DNA of 64,000 nt from Corynebacterium aurimucosum ATCC 700975 (lineage in GTDB: Bacteria > Actinomycetota > Actinomycetes > Mycobacteriales > Mycobacteriaceae): positions 1,178,001 to 1,242,000 of the forward strand of contig NC_012590.1 in the NCBI RefSeq assembly GCF_000022905.1, read 5' to 3'. Of this stretch, positions 38,740-47,152 are shown in pieces. Below the pieces are notes generated by a model that was given only the letters and a program-made list of their open reading frames with translations, was not told where the DNA came from and made no database searches. How positions within the stretch are numbered: position 1 is the stretch's first letter; each line of letters opens with the position of its first letter. A program made the translations under genes and the position numbers.

Positions 38740-39135
38740 CTAGAACATGAACTTCGGACCGAAGTAGACAATGATGGGCACGATACTCAGTAATGCCAGC
38801 ACGAGTGCGAAGACGGCGGTCCTCCTGCGCGCGGGTGGCTCATCGGATGAGAGTGACTTGAAAGCCAGGAAGGCAAAGAGCGATGCGAGAACCGGGGCGG
38901 CGAAGCACAGCCCAATGAAGGTGAAAATTCCAAAGGACCCGATTAGGGCCGAGGCGGGTTCCTCGACTGCATCGGCGACGAATAGTGAGAGGAAGCCCAG
39001 CGCCCAGCCGCACAGAATGATGAGGGAGCCCCACAGTGCGAGTTTCTCGTTGAAGACTTTTGCTAGGCCACGGCGTGGAGGCGGCCCCGATTCCTGGGAT
39101 TTTTCCAAGGCCTTGGGTGCAGTGGGCTGATCCAT
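38740..39135 (-). CDS. Small membrane protein, unknown function
   Basis: 131 residues with a charged N-terminal tail (Pro/Arg-rich, about 1-28) and three membrane helices (about 33-54, 64-92 and 107-126), ending in GPKFMF. I do not recognise a family. It converges with the MprF-type gene across only 11 bases. The ATG at 39133-39135 lies within the first copy of an 11-base direct repeat. Confidence 0.6.
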   Translation of the reverse strand: MDQPTAPKALEKSQESGPPPRRGLAKVFNEKLALWGSLIILCGWALGFLSLFVADAVEEPASALIGSFGIFTFIGLCFAAPVLASLFAFLAFKSLSSDEPPARRRTAVFALVLALLSIVPIIVYFGPKFMF

Positions 39136-39173
39136 GGCGCTGTCCTTGTTCGGTAGCAGTCTATGGCGCTGTC
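39134..39173. repeat. 11-bp direct repeat ATGGCGCTGTC, two copies
   Basis: Copies at 39134-39144 and 39163-39173 (29 bases apart) at the start of the small membrane protein gene. This could be an operator or a small duplication. Confidence 0.5.
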
Positions 39174-39333
39174 AGTGGCTGAGTGATCGGTGGTGAATTT
39201 GAAGCGCAGTTTAGCAGTGGTTGTTGCTGTTGGGAGCGGCCGTCGAGGACCGTGTTAGGGATGTGGCAAAAGAGTTTAAAGTTTCGCGTGTTGTATCTGT
39301 GACTGATGTTATTGAAACGGTAGTGTGGCTCGC

Positions 39334-40488
39334 ATGAGCCATGCACGTCGCCTTGTTACCGCCGCCGTTACCGCAGTAGCGGCCGTGGCACTGTCCGTAT
39401 CCACCGCCGTTGCCATCCCGTCCTACGCGCCTTCCGGTGTGGACGTCTCCGGCAATAACCACGCGTCCCTTCGTGGAATCGATTGGGACGCAGTGAAATC
39501 TGATGGCCAGTCCTATGCCTTTGTGAAGGCCACCGAGGGTGTCGGCTTTGTCAACAACCACTTCGTGCGCGATGCCAACGCCGCAGCGGCCGCTGGACTG
39601 AAGGTGGGCGCCTACCACTACGCGCGCCCGGCCGGCGACGCCAAGCAGCAGGCGGCGAGCTTCGCCTCCCAAATCGCGCTGGTGCCGACGCAGACCCTGC
39701 CGCCGGTGCTGGACATCGAGGTCGATGAGGGCCTGAGCGCTAAGCAGTTGGAGGAGTGGATCGACACCTTCATGACTGAGCTGAAGTCCCTAACTGGCCG
39801 CACGCCGATGCTCTATACCTACAAGTACTTCTGGATGGGCCAGATGGGTAATACCACGCGCTTCTCCGAGTACCCGCTGTGGCTGGCGGCCTACCAGGAC
39901 ACCGCCCCGGAACCGGTCGGTGGCTGGGACAAGCTGGCCTTTTGGCAGCGCTCCGGCAGCGGCCGCGTAGCCGGCATCGAAACTGATGTGGACATGAACC
40001 TCTTCAACGGCACCGAGGCGCAGCTGCACTCCTTCTCCGGTGGCAACTACATTGACTTCGGTGGAATCTTGGATGACCTGGTCATCCCGGGCGTTGACCT
40101 TGGTGATGACGCCGGCGTGCTGATTGCGGGCATCCTGGCCCTGGCAGCGGGTGCTGTAGCCGTGCCTGCCGTTGCGGATGCCGCCAAGGATGCGGGTATG
40201 GACGTGGATCCGACCGGGCTAATCAAGCAGGCAGAGAAGCTGCTTAACGACGGTGCCATCAACGCTGACGACCTCAAGGACATGTCCAACAATGACGCTA
40301 GCGTTGGTGACTTGGCCATCTTCTTGGACAATGCGCAGCACCTGCAGGATGTTGATGCCGATAATGTCAGCCAGCAGGATGTTGAGAACGCGGACCGTGC
40401 TGCTCGCAGCGCTGGTCACGCGGCTGGCGTGGCCCTTCCGGCCTTTGACTCCAAGCAGGTAGCGGACCTGCTCAATAGCCTGCGCTAA
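39334..40488 (+). CDS. Secreted GH25 muramidase with unusual C-terminal extension
   Basis: Cleaves peptidoglycan glycan chains. An N-terminal signal peptide (ARRLVTAAV...STAVA, cut near residue 28) precedes the GH25 domain: GVDVSGNNH, FVKATEGVGFVN, the catalytic DIE in PVLDIEVDE (about 125-132) and YPLWLAAY. After the domain (about 225) comes a tail of about 160 residues with a hydrophobic stretch (AGVLIAGILALAAGAVAVPAV split by polar residues) and an acidic, Asp/Asn-rich end. An in-frame GTG at 39325 is an alternative start. Its stop overlaps the convergent gene by 3 bases. Confidence 0.85.
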   Translation: MSHARRLVTAAVTAVAAVALSVSTAVAIPSYAPSGVDVSGNNHASLRGIDWDAVKSDGQSYAFVKATEGVGFVNNHFVRDANAAAAAGLKVGAYHYARPAGDAKQQAASFASQIALVPTQTLPPVLDIEVDEGLSAKQLEEWIDTFMTELKSLTGRTPMLYTYKYFWMGQMGNTTRFSEYPLWLAAYQDTAPEPVGGWDKLAFWQRSGSGRVAGIETDVDMNLFNGTEAQLHSFSGGNYIDFGGILDDLVIPGVDLGDDAGVLIAGILALAAGAVAVPAVADAAKDAGMDVDPTGLIKQAEKLLNDGAINADDLKDMSNNDASVGDLAIFLDNAQHLQDVDADNVSQQDVENADRAARSAGHAAGVALPAFDSKQVADLLNSLR

Positions 40489-41327
40489 TCGTTGTTGGTT
40501 GCCACGGTATCGCGCCGCGGGGCCGCGCCCTTAAAAAAGCGGCGGGTCCAGGACTCGTCGCGGAAGTGTGCAGGCACGGCACCGGAGAGTAACGGCTTGG
40601 CCAGTGCAGCGGCTTCGGGGGAGCCGTCCGCGGGTAGTTCGGTATCTGAGCCAATGAGAATGATGTTGCCGTAGCGCCGGCCTTTAAGCATGGGAGGGTC
40701 GGCGATAACCGCGACGTGTGCGAAGACTTCTGCCATCCCGGCTAACTCCGCCTTTGCGCCCTGGAGATCGGAATGGTCACCGCAGTTGGCCACGTAGAGG
40801 CCACCGGGGCATAGTGTTGCATGGGCGTGCTGGAAAAATTCTTGGGTGGTCAGTGGCTTCGGTGTCGTATCACCCGCGAAGACGTCTCGGATGATGACGT
40901 CGAAGCGGTTCGGCGGGAACCCTTCTGTGACCTCTCGCGCCTCGCCGGCGCGGATTTTGACGCGGGGCGCGGAAGGAATATCGGCCAGCTCACGGATGAG
41001 CTCCGCTAGCTTGGCGTCGAGTTCGACCACAGTGTTGTGGGAATCCGGCCACAGGTCAGCGAAGTAGCGTGGTAGCGAGCAACCACCGCCGCCCAGGTGG
41101 AGTAGGCGTTTGCCAGGGGCGAGGTTCTCCACAGCTGCGGCAATCCAGCGCATGTACTCGAACTCCAGGGTGCGCGGCTCCTCGGGGATGAGGTGTGAGG
41201 AGGGCACGCCGTTGATGTTGAGGATGAAGGCACCATCGCGGAAAGGATCGGCTTCGACGATGAGCTCGCCGGTGGAAATCTCGTAGGTGCCCGCGATGGA
41301 GCTGGTGGTCTTGCGCTTTCTGCCCAT
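40485..41327 (-). CDS. Spermidine-synthase-like methyltransferase-fold protein
   Basis: 280 residues. The Rossmann SAM-binding motif LLHLGGGGCSLPRYF (about 75-89), the acidic VVELDAKL and the RDVFAGDTTPKPLTTQEFF region match the polyamine synthase fold. A complete aminopropyl-donor site is not evident, and many such actinobacterial proteins are not true spermidine synthases, so the substrate is open. Its TAG overlaps the TAA of the convergent GH25 gene. Confidence 0.75.
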   Translation of the reverse strand: MGRKRKTTSSIAGTYEISTGELIVEADPFRDGAFILNINGVPSSHLIPEEPRTLEFEYMRWIAAAVENLAPGKRLLHLGGGGCSLPRYFADLWPDSHNTVVELDAKLAELIRELADIPSAPRVKIRAGEAREVTEGFPPNRFDVIIRDVFAGDTTPKPLTTQEFFQHAHATLCPGGLYVANCGDHSDLQGAKAELAGMAEVFAHVAVIADPPMLKGRRYGNIILIGSDTELPADGSPEAAALAKPLLSGAVPAHFRDESWTRRFFKGAAPRRDTVATNND

Positions 41328-41431
41328 AGTGCCTCTTAGCTTAGGGAATAGGCTGCGTCGTTCGTGTGTTGGGGTATGAGGTAGACCGCGACTAGCCTTG
41401 GTGAGCGATAAAGAAAGAAGAAGGGGAGAGC

Positions 41432-42517
41432 ATGCGAGTATTGGTAGCCATGTCCGGCGGTGTTGATTCCTCGGTCGCCGCTGCGCGTGCGGTGGAGGCG
41501 GGTCACGACGTCATTGGCGTGCACTTGGCCCTGCACAAGGATGCGCAACAGACCCGTGAGAAGGCACGCGGATGCTGCTCCCTAGAGGATTCCGCCGACG
41601 CCCGCCGCATCTGCGATAAACTCGGCATTCCCTTCTATGTATGGGACTTCTCCGAGGAGTTCAAGGAAGCCGTCATCGGGGATTTCGTGGACTCCTACGC
41701 CCGCGGTGAGACCCCGAATCCGTGCCTGCGCTGTAATGAGAAGATCAAGTTCGCAGCCTTGCTGCGCAAAGGCATGGCGCTGGGCTTTGATGCAGTCGCC
41801 ACGGGTCACTATGCCACCATCGACTCTGATGGCTACATGCGCCGCTCCCTAGATGAGAACAAGGACCAGTCCTATGTGCTGGGTGTCATCACCAAGGAGG
41901 AGCTGGACCACTGCTTCTTCCCGATTGGCGATACCCCGAAGCCGCAGATCCGCGAGGAAGCCAAGCGCCATGGCTTCTCCACGGCGGCGAAGCCGGATTC
42001 TTATGACATCTGCTTCATCCCGGACGGCAATACCCAGGCCTTCCTGGGCCGTTCCATCGGACTGCGTCCGGGGATGATCGTGGACACTGAGGGCAATGAG
42101 CTCAAGGAACACGATGGCGCGTGGAACTACACCATCGGCCAGCGCAAGGGTCTAGACATCAAGACACCGACTGCCGACGGCTCCCCACGCTACGTCACCG
42201 ACATCGACGCGGCTACCGGCACTGTCACCGTGGGATCGCGCGCCGACTTGGCTGTGACCCACATCGAGGCTGACCGCCTGAAGTACCTGCACCCGGCGAT
42301 GGAAGGTGACTTCGACTGCGAGGTGCAAGTTCGCGCCCACGGCTCCGTCGTTCCCTGCCATGCTCACGTGGACCGCGAGGCCGACCGCATGACGCTGGAG
42401 CTTAACGAGCCCCTTTCTGGTGTAGCCCGCGGCCAGGCCGCTGTGCTCTATCTGCCGAGCCCGGATGAGCTGGGAGATATTGTGCTCGGTTCCGGCACCA
42501 TCTGCGGGACTGAGTAG
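41432..42517 (+). CDS. mnmA: tRNA-specific 2-thiouridylase
   Basis: Puts sulfur on U34 of Lys, Glu and Gln tRNAs. The ATP PP-loop SGGVDSS is at residues 8-14, the catalytic cysteines are in NPCLRCN (about 98) and DICFIPDG (about 190), and [10 protein letters not shown] is present. 361 residues. AAGGGGAG precedes the ATG. Sulfur comes from cysteine desulfurase, encoded about 6.4 kb upstream. Confidence 0.95.
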   Translation: MRVLVAMSGGVDSSVAAARAVEAGHDVIGVHLALHKDAQQTREKARGCCSLEDSADARRICDKLGIPFYVWDFSEEFKEAVIGDFVDSYARGETPNPCLRCNEKIKFAALLRKGMALGFDAVATGHYATIDSDGYMRRSLDENKDQSYVLGVITKEELDHCFFPIGDTPKPQIREEAKRHGFSTAAKPDSYDICFIPDGNTQAFLGRSIGLRPGMIVDTEGNELKEHDGAWNYTIGQRKGLDIKTPTADGSPRYVTDIDAATGTVTVGSRADLAVTHIEADRLKYLHPAMEGDFDCEVQVRAHGSVVPCHAHVDREADRMTLELNEPLSGVARGQAAVLYLPSPDELGDIVLGSGTICGTE

Positions 42518-43426
42518 ATGACGGGATTCGCACTGGGGCCTATGCCCGGTACCTCCATCGCGGAGGCCGCAGACATCATCATGGGGGAGACTGAGCTGCC
42601 CGCTATTCCGCAGCTGCCCGAGCGTGGGTTGGGCTCCGATGCGGTGGGCCGCACGGCCAGCATGCTGGAGGCTATCTCCATCGACCGTGGCCCGCGTTCC
42701 TGGCGCATGACGGCACGCCCGCAGTTGCTCACCCGCCGCACAGGGGACCGCTTGGAGCGTGACCTCGACGAGGTCCAAGAGGTCTGGGGTGAGAGCGTGC
42801 CGCGCGTCAAGGTGCAAGCACTTGGCCCCTGGTCGCTGGGGGCGAGCATTGAGCTTTCCGACGGCCACCGCGTCCTCACCGACCGCGGCGCCTTCACCGA
42901 GCTTTCCGAGTCGCTGCTTCATGGTGTCCACGCTCACGCCGCGGATGTCGCGCGCCGCTTCCACGGGGAGGTCGTCGTCCAACTCGACGAGCCCCTGCTT
43001 GCCGACGTTGTGGCCGGGCGCATTCCTGGCACCACCGACTTCGATACGATCCCTGCTGTCCCAGACGAGGTCGCGTTTGACCTCCTGCAGTCCTTCGACG
43101 CAGATTACCTGCACGCCCCACCGCTGTGGTCCCTCGCGCGTGCCGCAAAAACCTTCCTCACGACCTTCCACGGCCTAGACACCCCGCGTCACCTCGACGG
43201 CCTGGGTGAGCACTTGAATGCCGGCCACCGCATCGGTCTGGGTATCGAAGGTTCCGATTCCCGCGCGGAGGCCATCACGCTGGCCCGTCACCTTGACCGT
43301 ATTGGCATGCCACGCGAGCTGCTCATCGATCATTTCGACGTCTACCCAGTCAAGGCCTCCGCTCGTTCACTGCGCTCGGTATCCGAGACTGCCGGCATCC
43401 TCACTCGCGATGCCGGTGACCTTTAG
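42518..43426 (+). CDS. MetE-like (cobalamin-independent methionine synthase C-terminal fold) protein lacking cysteines
   Basis: 302 residues, starting directly after the mnmA stop. Similar proteins sit beside ligA in mycobacteria and are labelled methionine synthase. The barrel-like pattern VVVQLDEPLL and IGLGIEGSDSRAE supports the UROD/MetE fold. No cysteine is present anywhere, so the HxC...C zinc site needed by MetE is missing. Methionine synthase activity is therefore doubtful. Confidence 0.72.
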   Translation: MTGFALGPMPGTSIAEAADIIMGETELPAIPQLPERGLGSDAVGRTASMLEAISIDRGPRSWRMTARPQLLTRRTGDRLERDLDEVQEVWGESVPRVKVQALGPWSLGASIELSDGHRVLTDRGAFTELSESLLHGVHAHAADVARRFHGEVVVQLDEPLLADVVAGRIPGTTDFDTIPAVPDEVAFDLLQSFDADYLHAPPLWSLARAAKTFLTTFHGLDTPRHLDGLGEHLNAGHRIGLGIEGSDSRAEAITLARHLDRIGMPRELLIDHFDVYPVKASARSLRSVSETAGILTRDAGDL

Positions 43427-44553
43427 TCAACCCGCCCCAAGCTATCCGTCGCGGTGAAGTAGGCCTCCATATACGGGATGACGAACTGGAGCTGGCCGTG
43501 TGCGGTGGGTTCGATGAGGTCGGCGTCGATAAGCCTTTGGCGTGTGGCCGACAAGGACCGCACCGTTCGGTCTTGGTGCGCGGCGATGTTCTTGATTTCT
43601 GCCGTGCCGTCCTCCATGACCGCGCTCATCGCCTCGAGGAAGAGACGCTGCGCGGGCGGGAGCGAAAGGGTTGCGGGCTGGTGGACCTGGGCGCCCAGAA
43701 CCGAGATGGCCTCCGCCGACACCGCCGTAACGTCACGTTCCTCGATGCGGCTGCCGCCCTCGCGCTGCGCCTTTCCCCAGGCCAGTGAGCCCACCAGCTG
43801 CACCATGTAGGGGTAGCCGCGCGACAGTCTCACCGCTGCCGCAACCGCATCATCGGTGAACTCGAGGCCGGACTGTGAGGCGGTTTCGGTGAAGGCCACC
43901 TCGGCGTTCGCAGAGGAGAGCGGGCCCAGAACGAACTTCTGCGCGCGGCGCAGGAAAGTTACACCCGGCAGGTCCAGCAGGCGGTTGACTCCCTGCGGAA
44001 GGCCCGCGGCGACAATGGCGACATCGAGCTCATCTCGCACCAAGTCTTGGTAGGTCACGGCCAGGGAGGTGAGGTCCTCCGCGTCTGCGTCCTGTACTTC
44101 GTCGATGGTCAGCAGCACGCCAGTGCCTTTGAGCATGCCTAAAAGCTCGCGCAGGCGGGTGTTCAACGTGGGTTTGTAGGCTTCCTCAGTGTTGTGCTGG
44201 ATGCCAATGGTTGCCACACCACCAATGCCGACGCGGTTGACCTTGTGCTTGTCCGCTGGGGCCAGCTTGTCCATGATGCGCGGGATGGTGGTGTCAACGA
44301 GCTCGTCAACCATGGAGCTGCGCCCCGAGGCTCGCAATGTGATCTACCCGCGACTAGAGGCGATATCTTCTATCTCGTTGAGCAGGACCGTCTTGCCGAT
44401 ACCGCGGGCGCCGCTGATGATGAGCGAGCGGCCCGGGCTGCCTGGTTGGGAGTCAAGCGCTGCGCGGAAGGTGTCGAGCACTGCCGTGCGGCCGACCCAG
44501 AATAGCGGTGGAACGCCGAAGGTGGGGCGGAAGGGATTCTCGTGCGGGGACAT
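43423..44553 (-). pseudogene. AAA/ATPase gene interrupted by an amber codon
   Basis: The full frame would code for a protein of about 376 residues: Walker A GARGIGKT (about 48-55), Walker B GVLLTIDEVQDAD, and a C-terminal winged-helix part (RTVRSLSATRQRLIDADLIEPT). At 44344-44346 the minus-strand codon reads TAG where the frame otherwise continues (SSRG-stop-ITLRASGRSS). One base change from TGG (Trp) would explain it. The downstream part could start at a TTG (44337) but would lack Walker A. The 3' end overlaps the MetE-like gene by 4 bases. Confidence 0.75.
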
Positions 44554-44556
44554 AGC

Positions 44557-44562
44557 CTCATC
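44557..44562 (-). promoter_or_regulatory. Candidate -10 box of the ATPase gene
   Basis: On the minus strand TAGGAT lies close before the ATG at 44553, a spacing compatible with a leaderless transcript. Coordinates may be off by a few bases. Direct repeats lie just upstream. Confidence 0.35.
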
Positions 44563-44573
44563 CTAGAGCATTG

Positions 44574-44618
44574 GGAGATTTGGGAGACTTTTCTAAAGGT
44601 GGAGATTTGGGAGACTTT
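44574..44618. repeat. 18-bp direct repeat upstream of the ATPase gene
   Basis: GGAGATTTGGGAGACTTT occurs at 44574-44591 and again, exactly, at 44601-44618 (27 bases apart). Each copy holds two GGAGA units. It sits between the vapC stop and the ATPase start and could be an operator. Confidence 0.7.
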
Positions 44619-44625
44619 CTGGTGC

Positions 44626-45021
44626 TTAAGGCAAGCTATCCAAGTTGATCGAGTTGGGCCACGCGGCCATTAGTCGAGTGTCGCGACTAAGAAGAGGGGC
44701 TTCGAAGATGTTGGACACTGCTACATAGGCTGAATCATAGATGGAGAAGGTGTGTCGACGGCTCCAAACATGGTTGGCGATGTCGCCGACGCTAATCAAC
44801 TCAATGTTGAATTCCATGACATCGTTGGCTAGAAAGCTTGCCGTCGCGCTGTCGATTGCTCCTGCGCGCTCCAATCTTTTCAGTACGTTGAGGCATTCCA
44901 AGGGCATGTGGCTCGGGGCAATGAAATCTGCCTCGGGGTAAGCAGTGCTATGCCGCTGAAGCGCATCGCGTTTCAAGAGGAACTCGATCGCTGCGGAGGC
45001 ATCGATGACTAACAGTGTCAT
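44626..45021 (-). CDS. vapC: PIN-domain toxin, VapC type
   Basis: A probable RNase toxin. 131 residues with the PIN acidic site: Asp7 (VIDASAA), Glu42 (LECLNVL), Asp96 (IYDSAYVAV) and Asp114 (LSRDTRL). The start overlaps the antitoxin stop (ATGA), the standard arrangement for type II pairs. Targets, often tRNA or rRNA for VapC, cannot be predicted. Confidence 0.88.
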   Translation of the reverse strand: MTLLVIDASAAIEFLLKRDALQRHSTAYPEADFIAPSHMPLECLNVLKRLERAGAIDSATASFLANDVMEFNIELISVGDIANHVWSRRHTFSIYDSAYVAVSNIFEAPLLSRDTRLMAAWPNSINLDSLP

Positions 45022-45266
45022 GAAGCGTCCCGTGCTTCACGTATTGCGGCTACCACGTCAAAGTCCTTCTTGAGCTGAACGGGTTCGCGCTGCGAAAGCT
45101 CTTCCAACTTTTCTTCTAAGGATGGGCGGGAAGCGACCTTTTCAAGGGTCTCTCGCAGGTAGCTAGAGAGGGAAATGCCTTTACGGTCGGCGCGCATTTT
45201 GAGAATGTCGACGACATCAGTATTGACATCACGGATCTGAACATTGGTTGTTTTGGGTTTTGTCAT
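45018..45266 (-). CDS. vapB: VapB-type antitoxin (ribbon-helix-helix)
   Basis: 82 residues: an N-terminal RHH DNA-binding part (TTNVQIRDVNTDVVDILKMRA, given here only as a landmark, and GISLSSYLRETLEKVA), then a C-terminal toxin-binding tail. Neutralises VapC and represses the operon. The ATG at 45266 is chosen; the ATG at 45275 is as likely. A perfect palindromic operator lies a few bases upstream. The pair stands between the ATPase pseudogene and the serine hydrolase unit. Confidence 0.82.
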   Translation of the reverse strand: MTKPKTTNVQIRDVNTDVVDILKMRADRKGISLSSYLRETLEKVASRPSLEEKLEELSQREPVQLKKDFDVVAAIREARDAS

Positions 45267-45279
45267 GCCCGTCATGATA

Positions 45280-45300
45280 GTGCATGCAATGTGCATGCAC
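45280..45300. promoter_or_regulatory. Palindromic operator of vapBC
   Basis: GTGCATGCA, centre ATG, TGCATGCAC: a perfect 9-bp inverted repeat directly upstream of the antitoxin start, as expected for autorepression by a VapB-VapC complex. Confidence 0.75.
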
Positions 45301-45305
45301 AATGG

Positions 45306-45566
45306 CTAAACACTGGGATTCTTTGGTGCGCCGGCTCGCCAGGCCACCGCGCCGATGTGCAGCGAACAGGCTGCTACAAGGGCGTACCACCAGCCAAAAC
45401 TCACCGAGGTATGCCAGGGCATGGCGTAGCCGACGAAGAGTATGGCGAGAATCGTAATCGCCGCGGTGACGATGTGATTTGTCGTGGAAAGGGGCTTTCT
45501 CAGGGCCTTCAATGCGGCCCAGAGCTCCGAAGCGGTGATGACGGCGAGCGCTACGGTGAGGAACAT
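45306..45566 (-). CDS. Small membrane protein, unknown function
   Basis: 86 residues with three hydrophobic helices (about 2-18, 29-50 and 58-78), the second ending in PWHTS. It is 9 bases downstream of the serine hydrolase gene and on the same strand, so it is part of that unit. I do not recognise a specific family; it has the look of a small DUF membrane protein with no catalytic motif. Confidence 0.65.
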   Translation of the reverse strand: MFLTVALAVITASELWAALKALRKPLSTTNHIVTAAITILAILFVGYAMPWHTSVSFGWWYALVAACSLHIGAVAWRAGAPKNPSV

Positions 45567-45575
45567 GCTGACTCC

Positions 45576-46574
45576 TTAAGGTGCGAGCTCGTCGAATAGA
45601 GCTTGGGCAAGGTCTTCGGTACCGGCGAGGGAATCGTTGTTGGCGAAGGCGGCGCGCTTGGTCTCTGGTTCGATGATGAGCATGGTCGAGTAACCGTAGG
45701 TGCCGCCGTTGTGCCAGTACCCAGCATTGTCCTTGCTGGGAGGCTGCCAGCCGTAGTCGGTATCGCCGTTGTCCATAAACCACTCGGCGAACTTGGCCAT
45801 GTCACTCGCCGTGGAGCGGATCGCTCCCGCGGGCGCGGAGCCTTCCATCTCCCACGGCTCAGCGTGGCGGCCGGTGGCGGTAAGTCCCCGTGGAGCGTCG
45901 TCAGGCACAGAGCCCGGCGTCATGAGATAGGTCTCTGTCATGCCAGCTGGCTCGAAGATGCGTTCTTTGAGCATCTGCTCATAAGGCTGCCCAGCGGCGG
46001 TTTCCACCATGTGGCCCAAGAGTCCGTACCCAAGATTGGAATAGGACTCTTCGCCGCGGTCCTTTAGCTCGGCCTTCGTGGCAGCGTCCACGATGTCCTC
46101 TACGGTCTCACCTTCATAGGGATTCGAACCGGTGATCGTTGAGGCGAAAAAGCTGAGGACGTTCGCTTTGGCGACGGCGGGTAGTCCAGAGGTGTGGTCG
46201 AGCAGCTCCCTTACGGTGACGTCAGCGACGGGTGCATCGCCGACGTCAAGGACCTCGCCCACAGTGGTGTCAGTTCTCAGCTTTCCCTCTTCGACGAGCT
46301 GGTGGGCCAGTTCGCCGGTGAACATCTTGGTCACGGAGCCGATTTCGACCTCCGTGTGCTCGTCGCTGCCAAGTCCCGCAAAGGTGGCCTTGCCGTCCTG
46401 GAGAGTAAAGGCGGTGATGTTGTGGAAGCCGGACTCTGAGTGCTCTTCCAACTGGGCAGCTAAGGCTTCGTCGCCAGTTTTGTCTTTTGCCAAAGCAATT
46501 CTTTGCGGCCCTGCGATGAGCAGGATGGATGCAACGGCAATGGCAGCGATGACGGCTAGGGAAATTCTACGCAT
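45576..46574 (-). CDS. Serine hydrolase of the beta-lactamase / penicillin-binding class C family
   Basis: 332 residues with an N-terminal membrane or signal segment (about 5-25). Active-site motifs: Ser80-x-x-Lys83 (SVTK), Tyr178-Ser-Asn (YSN) and His288-x-Gly (HNGG). The protein faces outside the membrane. It could be a D,D-peptidase, esterase or beta-lactamase; sequence cannot decide. Its start overlaps the HTH regulator stop by one base, and a membrane protein follows, giving a three-gene unit. Confidence 0.82.
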   Translation of the reverse strand: MRRISLAVIAAIAVASILLIAGPQRIALAKDKTGDEALAAQLEEHSESGFHNITAFTLQDGKATFAGLGSDEHTEVEIGSVTKMFTGELAHQLVEEGKLRTDTTVGEVLDVGDAPVADVTVRELLDHTSGLPAVAKANVLSFFASTITGSNPYEGETVEDIVDAATKAELKDRGEESYSNLGYGLLGHMVETAAGQPYEQMLKERIFEPAGMTETYLMTPGSVPDDAPRGLTATGRHAEPWEMEGSAPAGAIRSTASDMAKFAEWFMDNGDTDYGWQPPSKDNAGYWHNGGTYGYSTMLIIEPETKRAAFANNDSLAGTEDLAQALFDELAP

Positions 46575-47089
46575 TAGTGGTCCTCGCTCGCGGTGATGAT
46601 GGTGAGAAGGGGGATTACTCGGGCAGGGCGGATGGAATACTCGCCGCCAGACTTCGTGGTCCAGCCGGCATGTGCTAGTGCGTTTAAGTGGTGGTAGGCG
46701 GTGCCCGTAGAGGAGACGATGTCTTCTTCGACAAGCTCTGCGGGTGTCGCGGGTGCGGCGAGCAGGCGGCGCAGGATTTCGCCGCGGACGGGATGAGCCA
46801 GCGCGGAGAGACGCTCGAGATTCTCCGCCCAGCTCTCATCGGTGACGAAGTTGGTGGGGCGCTGCCATTGGTAGGCATAAGTGCGCTTACCGACGTTTAT
46901 GTAGCCGCCAAAGATGACGGAACCGTCGGGAAGCTGCTCATTGGGCGCGAGGGCGTCGACCAGCCAGTAGGTCGAGTCTTCTTCATTGGTGGCGGGTGTA
47001 GGCCTGGCGTCGGCAGCGTTGGTGCGCCCCTCAAGCGCGGCTACGCGCGCTTCAAGTTCGGCGAGGCGTGCTTCGACTTTTGTTTCCAT
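46574..47089 (-). CDS. ArsR-like winged-helix regulator with N-terminal coiled coil
   Basis: 171 residues: a short coiled coil (METKVEARLAELEARVAALEG, landmark only), a small domain with SVIFGGYINVGKRTYAYQWQ, and a winged helix (about 95-150: LSALAHPVRGEILRRLL, then SSTGTAYHHLNAL as recognition helix). No ArsR metal-binding cysteines are present. The middle domain may sense a ligand. It probably represses its own operon through the repeats just upstream of its start. Confidence 0.78.
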   Translation of the reverse strand: METKVEARLAELEARVAALEGRTNAADARPTPATNEEDSTYWLVDALAPNEQLPDGSVIFGGYINVGKRTYAYQWQRPTNFVTDESWAENLERLSALAHPVRGEILRRLLAAPATPAELVEEDIVSSTGTAYHHLNALAHAGWTTKSGGEYSIRPARVIPLLTIITASEDH

Positions 47090-47090
47090 G

Positions 47091-47118
47091 GTTTCTAGAA
47101 TTCCAGAAATCTAGAAAC
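47091..47118. promoter_or_regulatory. Operator-like repeat upstream of the HTH gene
   Basis: GTTTCTAGA (47091-47099) and its exact inverse TCTAGAAAC (47110-47118) flank a TTCCAGAA unit, so three TTCnAGAA-like units are stacked at 8-base steps. It begins one base from the start codon. Confidence 0.7.
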
Positions 47119-47152
47119 CTGGCAAGAGGTAGTTGAGGATTGGGTGCTGGGG

